A stretch of DNA of 64,000 nt from Streptomyces sp. MA5143a (GTDB taxonomy: Bacteria; Actinomycetota; Actinomycetes; Streptomycetales; Streptomycetaceae), in contig NZ_OLMK01000009.1 in the NCBI RefSeq assembly GCF_900290235.1, positions 124,001 through 188,000 on the forward strand. Reading direction: 5' to 3'. Below the pieces are notes generated by a model. The model saw only the letters and a list, made by a program, of their open reading frames with translations. It did not search any database and had not been told where the DNA came from. This document shows, one piece after another, positions 47,225 through 55,726 of this stretch (the stretch's first letter is position 1; the number at the start of each line of letters is the position of its first letter). The position numbers and the translations under genes are program-made.

Positions 47225-47596
47225 TTGTCACTGTCCTGGGCTTCTGGGGCGTTCGTCGACCTCATCGACGCCGAGATCGGCATCCCGAATCTTTGGTGGA
47301 TGGGCGACCGGCCCTGGTACTACGAACTCGTCGGCGGGCTGTCAGCCGCGGTCGTGATCCCGCTACTACTGGCGGTGCTCTGGGGCCGTTTCTGGATCGC
47401 CGGCGCGGTCGTGGGAGTGAGTATGGGGGTGCTGCTGTACGGCACGGTCGTGCTGCTCTTCATCACCGGCCTCTACCAGCTCGTGGAGTGGGTCATGACG
47501 TGGATGCCGAAGCCGGTGGCCATCGTGCTGACAGGTGCCGCGGCAGTGGTGGCGGCACTCACGGCGGCCGCCTTCAGCTTCAAACTCTGGCCCTAG
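47225..47596 (+). CDS. small multi-helix membrane protein
   Basis: A 123-residue protein from TTG 47225, the only start after an in-frame stop at 47207. Hydrophobic segments include LVGGLSAAVVIPLLLAVLWG, WIAGAVVGVSMGVLLYGTVV, LLFITGLYQLVEWVMTW and AIVLTGAAAVVAALTAAAF, so three to four membrane helices. Codon use is Streptomyces-like. No family was recognised, and the N-terminus may be missing because an IS110 remnant ends just upstream. Confidence 0.6.
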   Translation: MSLSWASGAFVDLIDAEIGIPNLWWMGDRPWYYELVGGLSAAVVIPLLLAVLWGRFWIAGAVVGVSMGVLLYGTVVLLFITGLYQLVEWVMTWMPKPVAIVLTGAAAVVAALTAAAFSFKLWP

Positions 47597-47610
47597 CCGG
47601 ACGGGTCGAC

Positions 47611-47693
47611 TGTTCCAGCTCCCCGGGCGACGGCTCAGTGGCGAACCGCCTATAGCGGGCCTTTTGCTCAGCAGACAGGTACTCAACAGGCAT
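47611..47693 (-). pseudogene. Tn3-family transposase N-terminal fragment
   Basis: From ATG 47693 the minus strand encodes MPVEYLSAEQKARYRRF and then PSPGELEQ, the characteristic start of Tn3-type transposases (DUF4158 region). Similarity stops after about 28 codons. The remaining roughly 950 residues of the family are absent. Confidence 0.7.
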
Positions 47694-47789
47694 GCCTACG
47701 CCCTCGGCTACCACCACGTCACCACAACTCGCCTTGCCTCGGAGGCTGGTGGGACCTGGAGCCGATACGCCTCCGGTGACCACACACGG

Positions 47790-48053
47790 TCACCGGCAGG
47801 GTGGGTTATGCGGGAAACTGGCGAGACTTGAATAGGCGAGCCCACCAGTATCAACCCCCAGCGACGGCTCGGCCACCGGCTGGTCCGACGACGGTGACCC
47901 GTTGCGCCGCGCCCGCGACACCCAGCTGTGCAACGTCTCCGGGTGGATGCCCAGATCCTCAGCCACCTCCGGAATCGGCTTCCCGGTCTCCGTCACGATC
48001 CGTACTGCTCACTCGCGGAACTCAGCGTCGTAGATGCGCTTCCTGGATGCCAT
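47790..48053 (-). pseudogene. IS3-family transposase OrfA remnant with internal stop
   Basis: From ATG 48053 the minus strand reads MASRKRIYDAEFRE, then TGA at 48009-48011, then AVRIVTETGKPIPEVAEDLG and HPETLHSWVSRARR, an IS3-type OrfA helix-turn-helix. The TGA sits where homologues usually have a tryptophan or similar codon, so the gene is dead. No OrfB follows; the frame ends in unrelated sequence at 47790. Confidence 0.75.
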
Positions 48054-48102
48054 GACCCCCAACTATCCCGCCGATCACGGACTCCACAGTAGGAGGGGAA
48101 CC

Positions 48103-51100
48103 TTATATCCGATCTTGCGTGACCCGAGCAGGAGTGCTGGCCGACCCTCGCGACAGCTGGGCTTCCGTAGGCGGCACGAAGTCTTCAGCAACGAGGGCCG
48201 CGAGGTCGAAGTATGCCTCCCGCGCCTTCGGCCGCACCATGTCGAGGTCCACCTCGGCACCGGCAGCCAGGTGCTCGTCGAACGGAACCACAATGACACC
48301 CCGGCACCGCGTCTCGAAGTGCGCCACCATGTCCTCCTCCTTGACCATCTTGCCGGTCTCGCGTACCCCGGAGATGACGGTGATGGACCGCGCGACCAGG
48401 GCCGCGTACCCGTGCGCCGACAGCCAGTCCAACGTCGTACTCGCGCTGCTTGCCCCGTCGACCGACGGCGTGGAAATGATGATGAGCTGGTCGGCGAGGT
48501 CGAGCACACCGCGCATCGCGCTGTACAGCAGACCCGTGCCCGAGTCGGTCAGGATGATCGGGTACTGCTTGCCGAGTACGTCCATCACGCGCCGGTAATC
48601 CTCGTCGTTGAACGTCGTGGTGGCGGCCGGGTCAATGTCATTGGCGATGACCTCCAGACCGGAGGGGGCCTGTGAGGTGAACCGCCGGACGTCCATGTAC
48701 GAATTGACGTGCGGGATCACCTGGACCAAATCACGGATCGTGGTATCGGTCTCGCGCCGTACACGGCGACCGAGCGTACCGCCGTCCGGGTTGGCATCAA
48801 TCGCGAGGATCTTGTCCTGCCGCTCACTGGCATATGTGGCACCTAGGGCAAGCGTGGTTGTTGTTTTACCGACGCCGTCCTTGAGACTGATCACGGCGAT
48901 CCGGTAGTTGGAAAGCACCGGCGTACGAATCAACTCCAGCTTCCGCCGACGATCGGCGGTGCTTGTAGCGCTGACGCGCAGTTCTACGCCTTCCTTCTTT
49001 AGGACTCGATCGAGGGCGCGCAGGATGTTCTTCCATTCCGTCGCCGGAATCCCGTCCGCCTCGAAGGACCGACGTATGTCATCGCCGGTGACGAACCCAC
49101 TGGCCTTTCCATGCTGGATAAGCCTGGTCAAGTGAACGAAGTTGGCCAGTTCGGAAGGGGGCGTGACGGGCGCAACGGGCAGAGCGCCGGAGGAAGACGG
49201 ATCGGAAATTGCGTATCCGTAGATTCGGAGCTGCTCCAAAGCGCGTCGTACAGTGCTGCGGGAGACGGAGAACCGTTCGGCAAGGGTCTGCTGCGCGGGA
49301 AGGCGTTCCCCCACTGGGAATGCTCCGCTCTGAATGTCTTCAATGAGAGCTTCCACCACGACTTCGTACGCCTTTTTTCGAGGAGGGCGCGCCTCAATTC
49401 GGAGCTCTATACCCGACTCCTCCAAGAATTGGTTGAGAGTACGCAAGACGTTCTTCCAGTCAGTCACCGGAATGCGGTCAGCCTCGAACGCTCGACGCAC
49501 GCTATCACCTATGATGTAGCCTTCGGCCCTGCCTTCTTCAATCAGTGCTGTCAGGTGGCCGAACTGTGTGAGATCGGCTGGAATGTGAAATTCAAGACTG
49601 TTAGGCGAACTTCCGAATATCCCTACATCCTGTGGAGGTGCAGGGTACCCGTCTTGTTGCAGGCGCGCGATGACGCGCCGTACGGCCGCTGAGAATTGCT
49701 TGGCAAGTGCCCTTTGTGTAAGGAGTTGGTTGCTCTCGGGGGCAACGCCGGACGTGATGCCGGAGTGCGGCCCCTTTGCTATCTCTGGAGAGGAAGGTCC
49801 TGTGGGTTCTGTCGCGCCGTCAGTGGCGCCGAGATACGCGAAAGGCCGGCGATAAGCTGGGAACTCTTTACTGGAGGCCAAGTCGTGCCGGACGGCGGAA
49901 ATGCCGTCCGGTGCGTACGGGTGAGCGTCGAGATACCGACTGAGGGCGCGTCGCGCCTGCCACATGTCGTAGGCGGTCGCGTGAGCACGGAGCCGGTCGC
50001 GCGCACCGGAGTGAAGGGCCAAGACCGGGTCGTGTCCGGCCGTGTGGGTGATGGTCAGCAGACCGCTGGTAAGGAATTCGGCGATATCGGCCAGGGTGCC
50101 CTCAGGCGCCGCCTGCTCGCGGAGCGCGTGGAGGAGCGGCACGGTGAGTTTCGGCAGGTTGGAACAGAGGACAGCAAGACGGATTGCGGAAGCTGAAGCG
50201 GTGTGGAGGAAGGCGTCTGCGATGACCGCAGGGTCTGTTCGGGTGAGGGAAGTCCTAGCGCGCGAGGGGGTGGGAGGGGAGAGCCTTCCTGTTGCCGGAA
50301 TGAGTATGGCGTCGCATCCGTGCGGATCCGGCCGCATCATGGTGCGCGACCATGCGCCAATTGACCGAGGGGTACAGGAGATGACCGGCAGGGGCAGCCA
50401 CTGGGGTTGCTGAGCCTGGCGTCCGGGAGGCTGCTGCAGCCGCATGGGGAGGCGGTATCGCAGAACAGCGTTCCGCTCGCCGGCCTGTGAGGCGGTCACG
50501 CGCACAGCGGGCAGATTGAGCGCGGAACGCCGCCACAGGCGGCGGGGCAGGGGGTTGATGAGCGCGACAGGGACATGCTTTCCCCACGTGTGCAGGAGCT
50601 GCCACACTCGTGGTTGCTGCCAGCCTGCCGAGGCACAGTCGGAGAAGACGAGAATGAGACGTCTTCCGCGGGATCCGCTGCCGTGGTGCGGGACTCGATC
50701 GGCTACGACGACGCCACCGAGCTGATCATGAACGTGCGGGTGCTCGTCCTCCCACGTCAGTTGCCAGTCGTGCACAGCCCGGAACACACCGAGGCCCCGC
50801 ATCAACTTCGTCAGCGCCTGAGCTGTATCGCCCCACACCCGCATCGAGACGGAGGTGTCTACCACAACGACGGCCTCGAACCATGCTTCCGGTGCCGCGC
50901 TGAACACCGGAACCAGGGGTCCCCCTCTGGAGTGGTGGTCGACTGTCGCGTCTATGTCCAGGCGGGTACGGCTCCCTCGGAGCCAAGGACGCCGGAACGG
51001 CTGGAGCGACCGGCCGATGGCCAGGGCCTCCGAGAGGGGCTCGGAGCGGCCGATGGAGAGCGGTTCGCCGCGTACGCGTGCGTCGCCCTCAGGATGGAGT

Positions 51101-51417
51101 GCCGACACCCCGGTGATCCCGATCGGCTTGTCGGCCTGGTGAGCCGTCAGTGGAGTGGGATCGGTGGGTGTCCCCGCCTCGGTCGTGCTATCGCCAATTG
51201 AGTCGGCAGACGTCGGCCTAACGACGGGTACGGACAGATCGGGGCGACCGCCGCTTTCGCCGGAACGAGCAGCAGCCAGCCAGATCGCGTCGGCAAGTGT
51301 TCGAGCGTCAGTGCCTGCCGGAGAAGTCGCGGCCAGCACGTCCAGCAGCCTGCGCAGATCCTTACGCACGGGAGAGCTCGCGGGTGAGCAACTCATGCAG
51401 ACTTTCTCGTTGCTCAC
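48103..51417 (-). CDS. vWA - sigma-1.1-like x2 - GntR HTH - ParA/MinD ATPase fusion (SAV_2336-like)
   Basis: A 1104-residue protein with an unusual domain string. (1) N-terminal SAV_2336-type region and vWA domain with MIDAS DTSVS near residue 186. (2) Two repeats resembling sigma-70 region 1.1: [18 protein letters not shown] near 615 and [18 protein letters not shown] near 757, each followed by WKN(V/I)LR and GIELR/GVELR. (3) Between the repeats, a GntR winged helix, [20 protein letters not shown], about 677-740. (4) From about 837 a ParA/MinD-type ATPase, [16 protein letters not shown] (deviant Walker A with D for the usual G), AIDANPDGG, and LTDSGTG. It is last in a leftward operon; its start overlaps the MoxR stop. 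GTG 51417 is used, with ATG 51396 or GTG 51369 possible. A sensor and regulatory hub is inferred. Confidence 0.85.
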   Translation of the reverse strand: MSNEKVCMSCSPASSPVRKDLRRLLDVLAATSPAGTDARTLADAIWLAAARSGESGGRPDLSVPVVRPTSADSIGDSTTEAGTPTDPTPLTAHQADKPIGITGVSALHPEGDARVRGEPLSIGRSEPLSEALAIGRSLQPFRRPWLRGSRTRLDIDATVDHHSRGGPLVPVFSAAPEAWFEAVVVVDTSVSMRVWGDTAQALTKLMRGLGVFRAVHDWQLTWEDEHPHVHDQLGGVVVADRVPHHGSGSRGRRLILVFSDCASAGWQQPRVWQLLHTWGKHVPVALINPLPRRLWRRSALNLPAVRVTASQAGERNAVLRYRLPMRLQQPPGRQAQQPQWLPLPVISCTPRSIGAWSRTMMRPDPHGCDAILIPATGRLSPPTPSRARTSLTRTDPAVIADAFLHTASASAIRLAVLCSNLPKLTVPLLHALREQAAPEGTLADIAEFLTSGLLTITHTAGHDPVLALHSGARDRLRAHATAYDMWQARRALSRYLDAHPYAPDGISAVRHDLASSKEFPAYRRPFAYLGATDGATEPTGPSSPEIAKGPHSGITSGVAPESNQLLTQRALAKQFSAAVRRVIARLQQDGYPAPPQDVGIFGSSPNSLEFHIPADLTQFGHLTALIEEGRAEGYIIGDSVRRAFEADRIPVTDWKNVLRTLNQFLEESGIELRIEARPPRKKAYEVVVEALIEDIQSGAFPVGERLPAQQTLAERFSVSRSTVRRALEQLRIYGYAISDPSSSGALPVAPVTPPSELANFVHLTRLIQHGKASGFVTGDDIRRSFEADGIPATEWKNILRALDRVLKKEGVELRVSATSTADRRRKLELIRTPVLSNYRIAVISLKDGVGKTTTTLALGATYASERQDKILAIDANPDGGTLGRRVRRETDTTIRDLVQVIPHVNSYMDVRRFTSQAPSGLEVIANDIDPAATTTFNDEDYRRVMDVLGKQYPIILTDSGTGLLYSAMRGVLDLADQLIIISTPSVDGASSASTTLDWLSAHGYAALVARSITVISGVRETGKMVKEEDMVAHFETRCRGVIVVPFDEHLAAGAEVDLDMVRPKAREAYFDLAALVAEDFVPPTEAQLSRGSASTPARVTQDRI

Positions 51418-52330
51418 CCTGCAGTTCCTGGGTGCCGCTCAGCAAGGCCACGGCGTTCAACAGCTGGTCGATAGCGAGATGGTTCCCGCCGGCCACGCGA
51501 TCGGCGAACTCCTGAATCAGCTGCTCGCTCTCACCGGTGATCTCTCCATCGAAGTGTGCTTGGACGATGTTTCGGAGTAGTGGCGCCGTCAGCTGGGGCA
51601 TGGTGTAGCGAATGCAGCGGCGCAGGAATGGCGGTGGAAAGTCGCGTTCACCGTTGCTGGTGAGCACGATGAACGGGAACTGAGTGCACTGCACCTTCCC
51701 GCTCTCGATTGTGTGGGTGTTCCTGTTGCTCCAGAGACGGATCTCCGCCCGGTGACGCCTGTAGCGTACGAGTTCGGGAATTTCATACTCGCCGCGTTCC
51801 AGTACCTCCAGCAGGTCACTGGGGAGGTCGAGGTCGCTCTTGTCGATCTCGTCGATGAGGAGTGCACGGGGTCGCTCCGCGGGCAGGAGTGCGGTGCCCA
51901 GAGGACCGAGTTGCAGGAACGGAGCGATGTCGTCACGGCTGCGGGCGCTGCCCTTGCGCCCCGCGCGCAGGTGTGAGCGCCGACTGACGGTGTTCTGGAG
52001 GTTCTGGGCGTGAATCCGTCCCAGAGCGTCGTAGCGGTACAGGGCCTCACTGAGGTTGCTTCGAGATGTGATGTGCCAGCGCAACACGTCACCCAGATCC
52101 AGTTCGTGAGCGACCTGTTCGATCACCGTGGACTTCCCAGACCCTGCAGGACCGGTCACCAGGAGCGGGCGGCGCAGGTGGAGCGCGGCGTTGACCGCGT
52201 CGATAAGGCCGGCTGGCGGTTGGTACTGGCCATGCTGTGAGTTGCGCGGGAAGGTCCGCCATGGGGGCGGGGCAGCCAAAGGCACCTCTCGCTGCTTGCC
52301 GTCACCCTGGTAGTAGGGCCTCCACGTCAT
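51362..52330 (-). CDS. MoxR-type AAA+ ATPase of VMAP operon
   Basis: A 322-residue AAA+ ATPase. Walker [10 protein letters not shown] lies near residues 59-67, Walker [13 protein letters not shown] near 155, a sensor-1-like [20 protein letters not shown] near 225 with the arginine-finger pair, and a short lid domain. These match MoxR ATPases, which partner vWA proteins; here the vWA gene follows directly with overlap. The ATG overlaps the caspase-gene stop by four bases (ATGA). In vWA-MoxR-VMAP conflict systems the ATPase is thought to gate or remodel the effector. Confidence 0.92.
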   Translation of the reverse strand: MTWRPYYQGDGKQREVPLAAPPPWRTFPRNSQHGQYQPPAGLIDAVNAALHLRRPLLVTGPAGSGKSTVIEQVAHELDLGDVLRWHITSRSNLSEALYRYDALGRIHAQNLQNTVSRRSHLRAGRKGSARSRDDIAPFLQLGPLGTALLPAERPRALLIDEIDKSDLDLPSDLLEVLERGEYEIPELVRYRRHRAEIRLWSNRNTHTIESGKVQCTQFPFIVLTSNGERDFPPPFLRRCIRYTMPQLTAPLLRNIVQAHFDGEITGESEQLIQEFADRVAGGNHLAIDQLLNAVALLSGTQELQGEQRESLHELLTRELSRA

Positions 52331-54387
52331 GCTTCCTCCTCAGGCGTGGTGACCACGCGGTATTCAAAGGGCCGGCAGAACTCCAGCCACCCCTCGTCGT
52401 GCCAGACGGTACGGATGTCACCGAGACAGGCCACGCCGTGCTGGTGTGCTCCCCACCGATGGCGATACGCAGCTGCCAAGCCGTCCGGTAGTTCGTGCCA
52501 GCGCTCCTGTACCAGGCCGCGTAACTGGCCCTGATCGGGGCGGGTATCGCTGCGGGGCCACAAGACGATGGGCGCGAAGGGCAGTAGCAACTCCAGGACC
52601 TCTTCGAGGTCATCGGGAGAGTGATCGACACCGATGACCGCGTCGTACTGTCCGGCGGAGAGTCGGTACTCAAGTGCCGACCGGTCGAGCAAAGCATCCG
52701 AGTCAATCCACTCCACTGGAGCGGCAGCGCAGGAGGACTTCTTCTTCAGCGCTTTCCGGGCAGCATCGTTGATCTCCGCGTTGTCCTCGGCTTCGTCGAG
52801 GCGGCCGCTCCAGCGCGGTATGACGGAATACTTGGCCCCGAGTAGATACCGGCCGACTTTTTCCTCCTCGGGGTACCAGCGGGCAAGGAGGTGAGCCGGG
52901 GCTGCAATGTCGACGTGCTCCAGGAGTTCCGGATATGGAAGCTCCCTGCGGGCCCAGATCATGGCGGCTCCGATGGCCTTTGCCACACCATGCGCCCCTC
53001 CGGGTTCGCAAGGGAAGCGCTGGTGCAACGGAAGGTCTGCGCTGCCATGCAGAAGCCATGCGTCCACCTCTTCGGGCCATTCGGTCCAGGCACCGACCAG
53101 ACTGACGACTAGGCGCAACGCCCGGCGCTGCCGGTCTTCGGCGAACTCGCCGAAGGCGTCGTTGACTTCGGTTACAATATGCAAGCGCCGAGCCCATTCC
53201 TGGAGACGGGGATCGACGTGCGAGATCCCTGACTCGTGGAGGAGCGCAGCCACGAACCGGGCCAGCCCCTTCCATGGTGCTCCGTCAAGAGGTTGAGCCC
53301 GTAACACGGCGTACTCAAGCAGGTCCCGCAACGGAACCGTGCCTTCCGCGCGTGAGGGGAAGCCCGCCAACCGGCCGGCAGATCGGAGTAGATCACTGGT
53401 CAGAGAGCCAGCGAGGACGTCCGCGAGAAACTCCTTTGTCCGGAAGACCTCCAGCAGGGCCGTCACCACGTCGTCGACCCACGCCCGTGCAGCCGAGTCC
53501 AGCTCATCGTCGACCCGGCTGCAGGCGATGAATTTCTCCAGCTCCAGAAGTGTGGAACGGGTGAGACGCCCGGGTGAGCGTCGGGGGCCCCGCCACATCT
53601 CCACGCTCTGGCCTAGGTCCTGGAGTCCCAGTGGTCCGACGACATCTCCATGGGCGTTCGCGATGTTCGACGGATTCCGAGCCAGCCACAGACCCTCGAG
53701 AGGGAACGGATCCTGGTCATACTCGGCCCGCCCGATGACCTGTCCGCTTACCTGATCGCGCAGCGTTTCAGCCAGCGTTCTGTCGATGTACAGCGCCGGC
53801 CCGGCGCCGGGAACACCGTCTTTCAGGGTCCTGGCCAGGGAAAGGCTGAGGCTCATATCACGAGCTGGCTGATCGGCCGCGGCGGCCGTGAGAATAGCCA
53901 GCCGAGACCTGCCCGCACGGACGCCACCTGCCAGCCTTCCGGCGTCCGGAACTCCGCCAGCCGCATGGCAGGTGTCGACAATGGCGATCACACCGTCAAT
54001 CCCCGGCTCGTCTGCGGCCTCGGTTATCAGGCGTCCGACATCCACGGCGGACCGGAGGCTCTGCGTCGTTGAGTTACGGACCATGAAATAGAGATCGGTG
54101 CGCTGTGGCGGAGTGAAGCCGTGCCCCAACAGGGCCAGCACGAGAACAGCGCCGTCGGCCTTCGCCTGCCGGACCACAGTGTCCACCGCCTTGCCGATGT
54201 CCTGTGGCGTCAGGTCGTCCCCGATCAACAAGGAGGGATACTCCCCGGTTCGGGCCTGGCAGCCTCCCAGCATCGGGTCCGTCAAGGCGTCGTGTAATTC
54301 CCGGGCGGCCTTCTCCAGTTGGCTGAGCGGCCCCATTGCCGTGCACTGCGCCGCGATCACCTGCACGTGTCGTACAGCCTTGGCCAT
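52327..54387 (-). CDS. caspase-like VMAP effector protein
   Basis: A 686-residue protein from ATG 54387, which shares one base with the upstream stop. The N-terminal about 250 residues form a caspase/metacaspase-like (C14) domain: catalytic His89 in LALLGHGF and Cys140 in IVDTCHAAG, the DxCHxG-type signature, with LTAAAADQPA after it. The remaining 430 residues lack motifs known to me and occupy the place of the VMAP C-terminal domain in vWA-MoxR-associated proteins (LPLHQRFPCEPGG and VDHSPDDLEEVLELLLPFAPIVLWPR are notable). The gene immediately precedes the MoxR ATPase, as expected for a VMAP ternary system. A protease released on sensing invasion is the inferred role. Confidence 0.85.
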   Translation of the reverse strand: MAKAVRHVQVIAAQCTAMGPLSQLEKAARELHDALTDPMLGGCQARTGEYPSLLIGDDLTPQDIGKAVDTVVRQAKADGAVLVLALLGHGFTPPQRTDLYFMVRNSTTQSLRSAVDVGRLITEAADEPGIDGVIAIVDTCHAAGGVPDAGRLAGGVRAGRSRLAILTAAAADQPARDMSLSLSLARTLKDGVPGAGPALYIDRTLAETLRDQVSGQVIGRAEYDQDPFPLEGLWLARNPSNIANAHGDVVGPLGLQDLGQSVEMWRGPRRSPGRLTRSTLLELEKFIACSRVDDELDSAARAWVDDVVTALLEVFRTKEFLADVLAGSLTSDLLRSAGRLAGFPSRAEGTVPLRDLLEYAVLRAQPLDGAPWKGLARFVAALLHESGISHVDPRLQEWARRLHIVTEVNDAFGEFAEDRQRRALRLVVSLVGAWTEWPEEVDAWLLHGSADLPLHQRFPCEPGGAHGVAKAIGAAMIWARRELPYPELLEHVDIAAPAHLLARWYPEEEKVGRYLLGAKYSVIPRWSGRLDEAEDNAEINDAARKALKKKSSCAAAPVEWIDSDALLDRSALEYRLSAGQYDAVIGVDHSPDDLEEVLELLLPFAPIVLWPRSDTRPDQGQLRGLVQERWHELPDGLAAAYRHRWGAHQHGVACLGDIRTVWHDEGWLEFCRPFEYRVVTTPEEEA

Positions 54388-55355
54388 CACTGCTTCAGCG
54401 CCTCGACTATCGGCCCGGCCACGGCTGGCTGCTTGAGGTATTTGGTCGCCGTGTGAACCCAGATACCGTCGGAGTCCACCCGGCGTGTCAATGGCACGAC
54501 TCCCGAGGAGTTCGGCAACATCCAGTCCTTTATGCGCGGGCGACACACCACGATGTCGTCCCGATCCCAGAAGTTCAGCCATCGCTCCACCGATTCCGGT
54601 GTGCGCGCCGGCCGGGGCTGGGCCCGCTGCAGGACCACTCCGGCTGTCGCCAGCGGAGAGCCCAGTGTGACGAACAATCGGTTGGGCTGGGCCATGTGGT
54701 GCAGCGCTTCATAAGCGACTACAGACCCGAGTGAATGCGCCACGACAACCAGAGGAAGCCCCGGCTCCACGGAGCTCAGCACTCGTTCCCGAATCAGGAC
54801 GTCCAGTGGCTGACCCTGACGGCCTTGCACCTTTCGGTCCAGGTACCGCCCGACTTGGGCCAGGCTTCCCAGCAGAGGCCATCCACTGGCCCATTGGCCA
54901 GCCAGTCGCAGTCCGGGGAGCTGGAGAAGAGTGGTCAGTATCCGTGCAACCATACGTAGGGGCTCTCCTACTCCCTGAAGCTCCCCCGTGCTGTTGCGGG
55001 ACTGGGACCGAGCGTCCTCGATCACGCGGAGCGCTCGACGATCGCCTTGCGCCTGCGCTTGTAAGAGCAGTTCATCCGTCAGTTCGCAAACCAGGGTGTC
55101 CAAGAAGGCGAGCTGCTCGCCGTCGAGATGCTCTGAAGCTCCCTGCTCACCGTCCGTGGCGAACAGATCACTGTAGTTTGCGAAATGTGTCTTCGCCAGC
55201 CACCCTTGCGTCAGCCCTGACACGGCATCGGCATGTCCGGCATGGCGAGCGCCTTCAGCGAGTGCTTCCAGCCAGGCGCGTTTCTCCGCCACGGCGTCTC
55301 GTACGCCACCGATACCGTGCACGAACACCAACTGTGCTCTGCCAGGCGTGTCCAT
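54387..55355 (-). CDS. alpha/beta hydrolase leading the VMAP operon
   Basis: A 322-residue alpha/beta hydrolase. FVHGIGG near the N-terminus supplies the oxyanion loop; the nucleophile elbow is VVVAHSLGSVVAYEAL with Ser208; NFWDRDDIVV probably carries the acidic residue and GIWVHTATKYL the late His. The insertion between strand and elbow is long and helical. The start ATG 55355 follows the GC-rich GGGGGGCGCGGG. The stop shares a base with the caspase-gene start, so the two are tightly coupled. It could be a lipase/esterase effector or a signalling enzyme; the substrate is not deducible. Confidence 0.85.
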   Translation of the reverse strand: MDTPGRAQLVFVHGIGGVRDAVAEKRAWLEALAEGARHAGHADAVSGLTQGWLAKTHFANYSDLFATDGEQGASEHLDGEQLAFLDTLVCELTDELLLQAQAQGDRRALRVIEDARSQSRNSTGELQGVGEPLRMVARILTTLLQLPGLRLAGQWASGWPLLGSLAQVGRYLDRKVQGRQGQPLDVLIRERVLSSVEPGLPLVVVAHSLGSVVAYEALHHMAQPNRLFVTLGSPLATAGVVLQRAQPRPARTPESVERWLNFWDRDDIVVCRPRIKDWMLPNSSGVVPLTRRVDSDGIWVHTATKYLKQPAVAGPIVEALKQ

Positions 55356-55726
55356 CCCGCGCCCCCCATGCTGGCCCCCGACTGCTCTCGGAACCATAGC
55401 CAAACTCATCGTGTGCTGGACGAATAATCCATGGAAGAGGTATGGACACACGCCCTCTCACGAACACGCGATGGGTGCGGTTGCGTCCCGAGTGATGGTG
55501 CAAGTGATCATGGCACGGGCGGGTGCCCGAGCGTGTACCCGGTGACGGTCTTCGCTCCCGGCTTCCTCAGCAGCGCTTCTGCTCGACTACGGCATCGCTG
55601 GCCACTCCCTGAGAGGACGGCGCTCATTGTGGTGATGCACAGATAACATCCAGCTTCCAGGCGTGGGCGCACCCTTTCGGCGCGCGTCCGGCCTTTCACG
55701 CTCTGCGGTGAAGGAGAACGGAAGCC
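55356..55726. promoter_or_regulatory. divergent promoter region, VMAP operon / Ser-Thr kinase
   Basis: A 371-bp gap with no convincing gene; short frames here are not coding-like. It must contain the leftward VMAP-operon promoter and the rightward kinase promoter. A small hairpin CGGGC-gggt-GCCCG lies near 55516. AAGGAGAACGG before 55727 is the kinase ribosome site. Confidence 0.5.
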
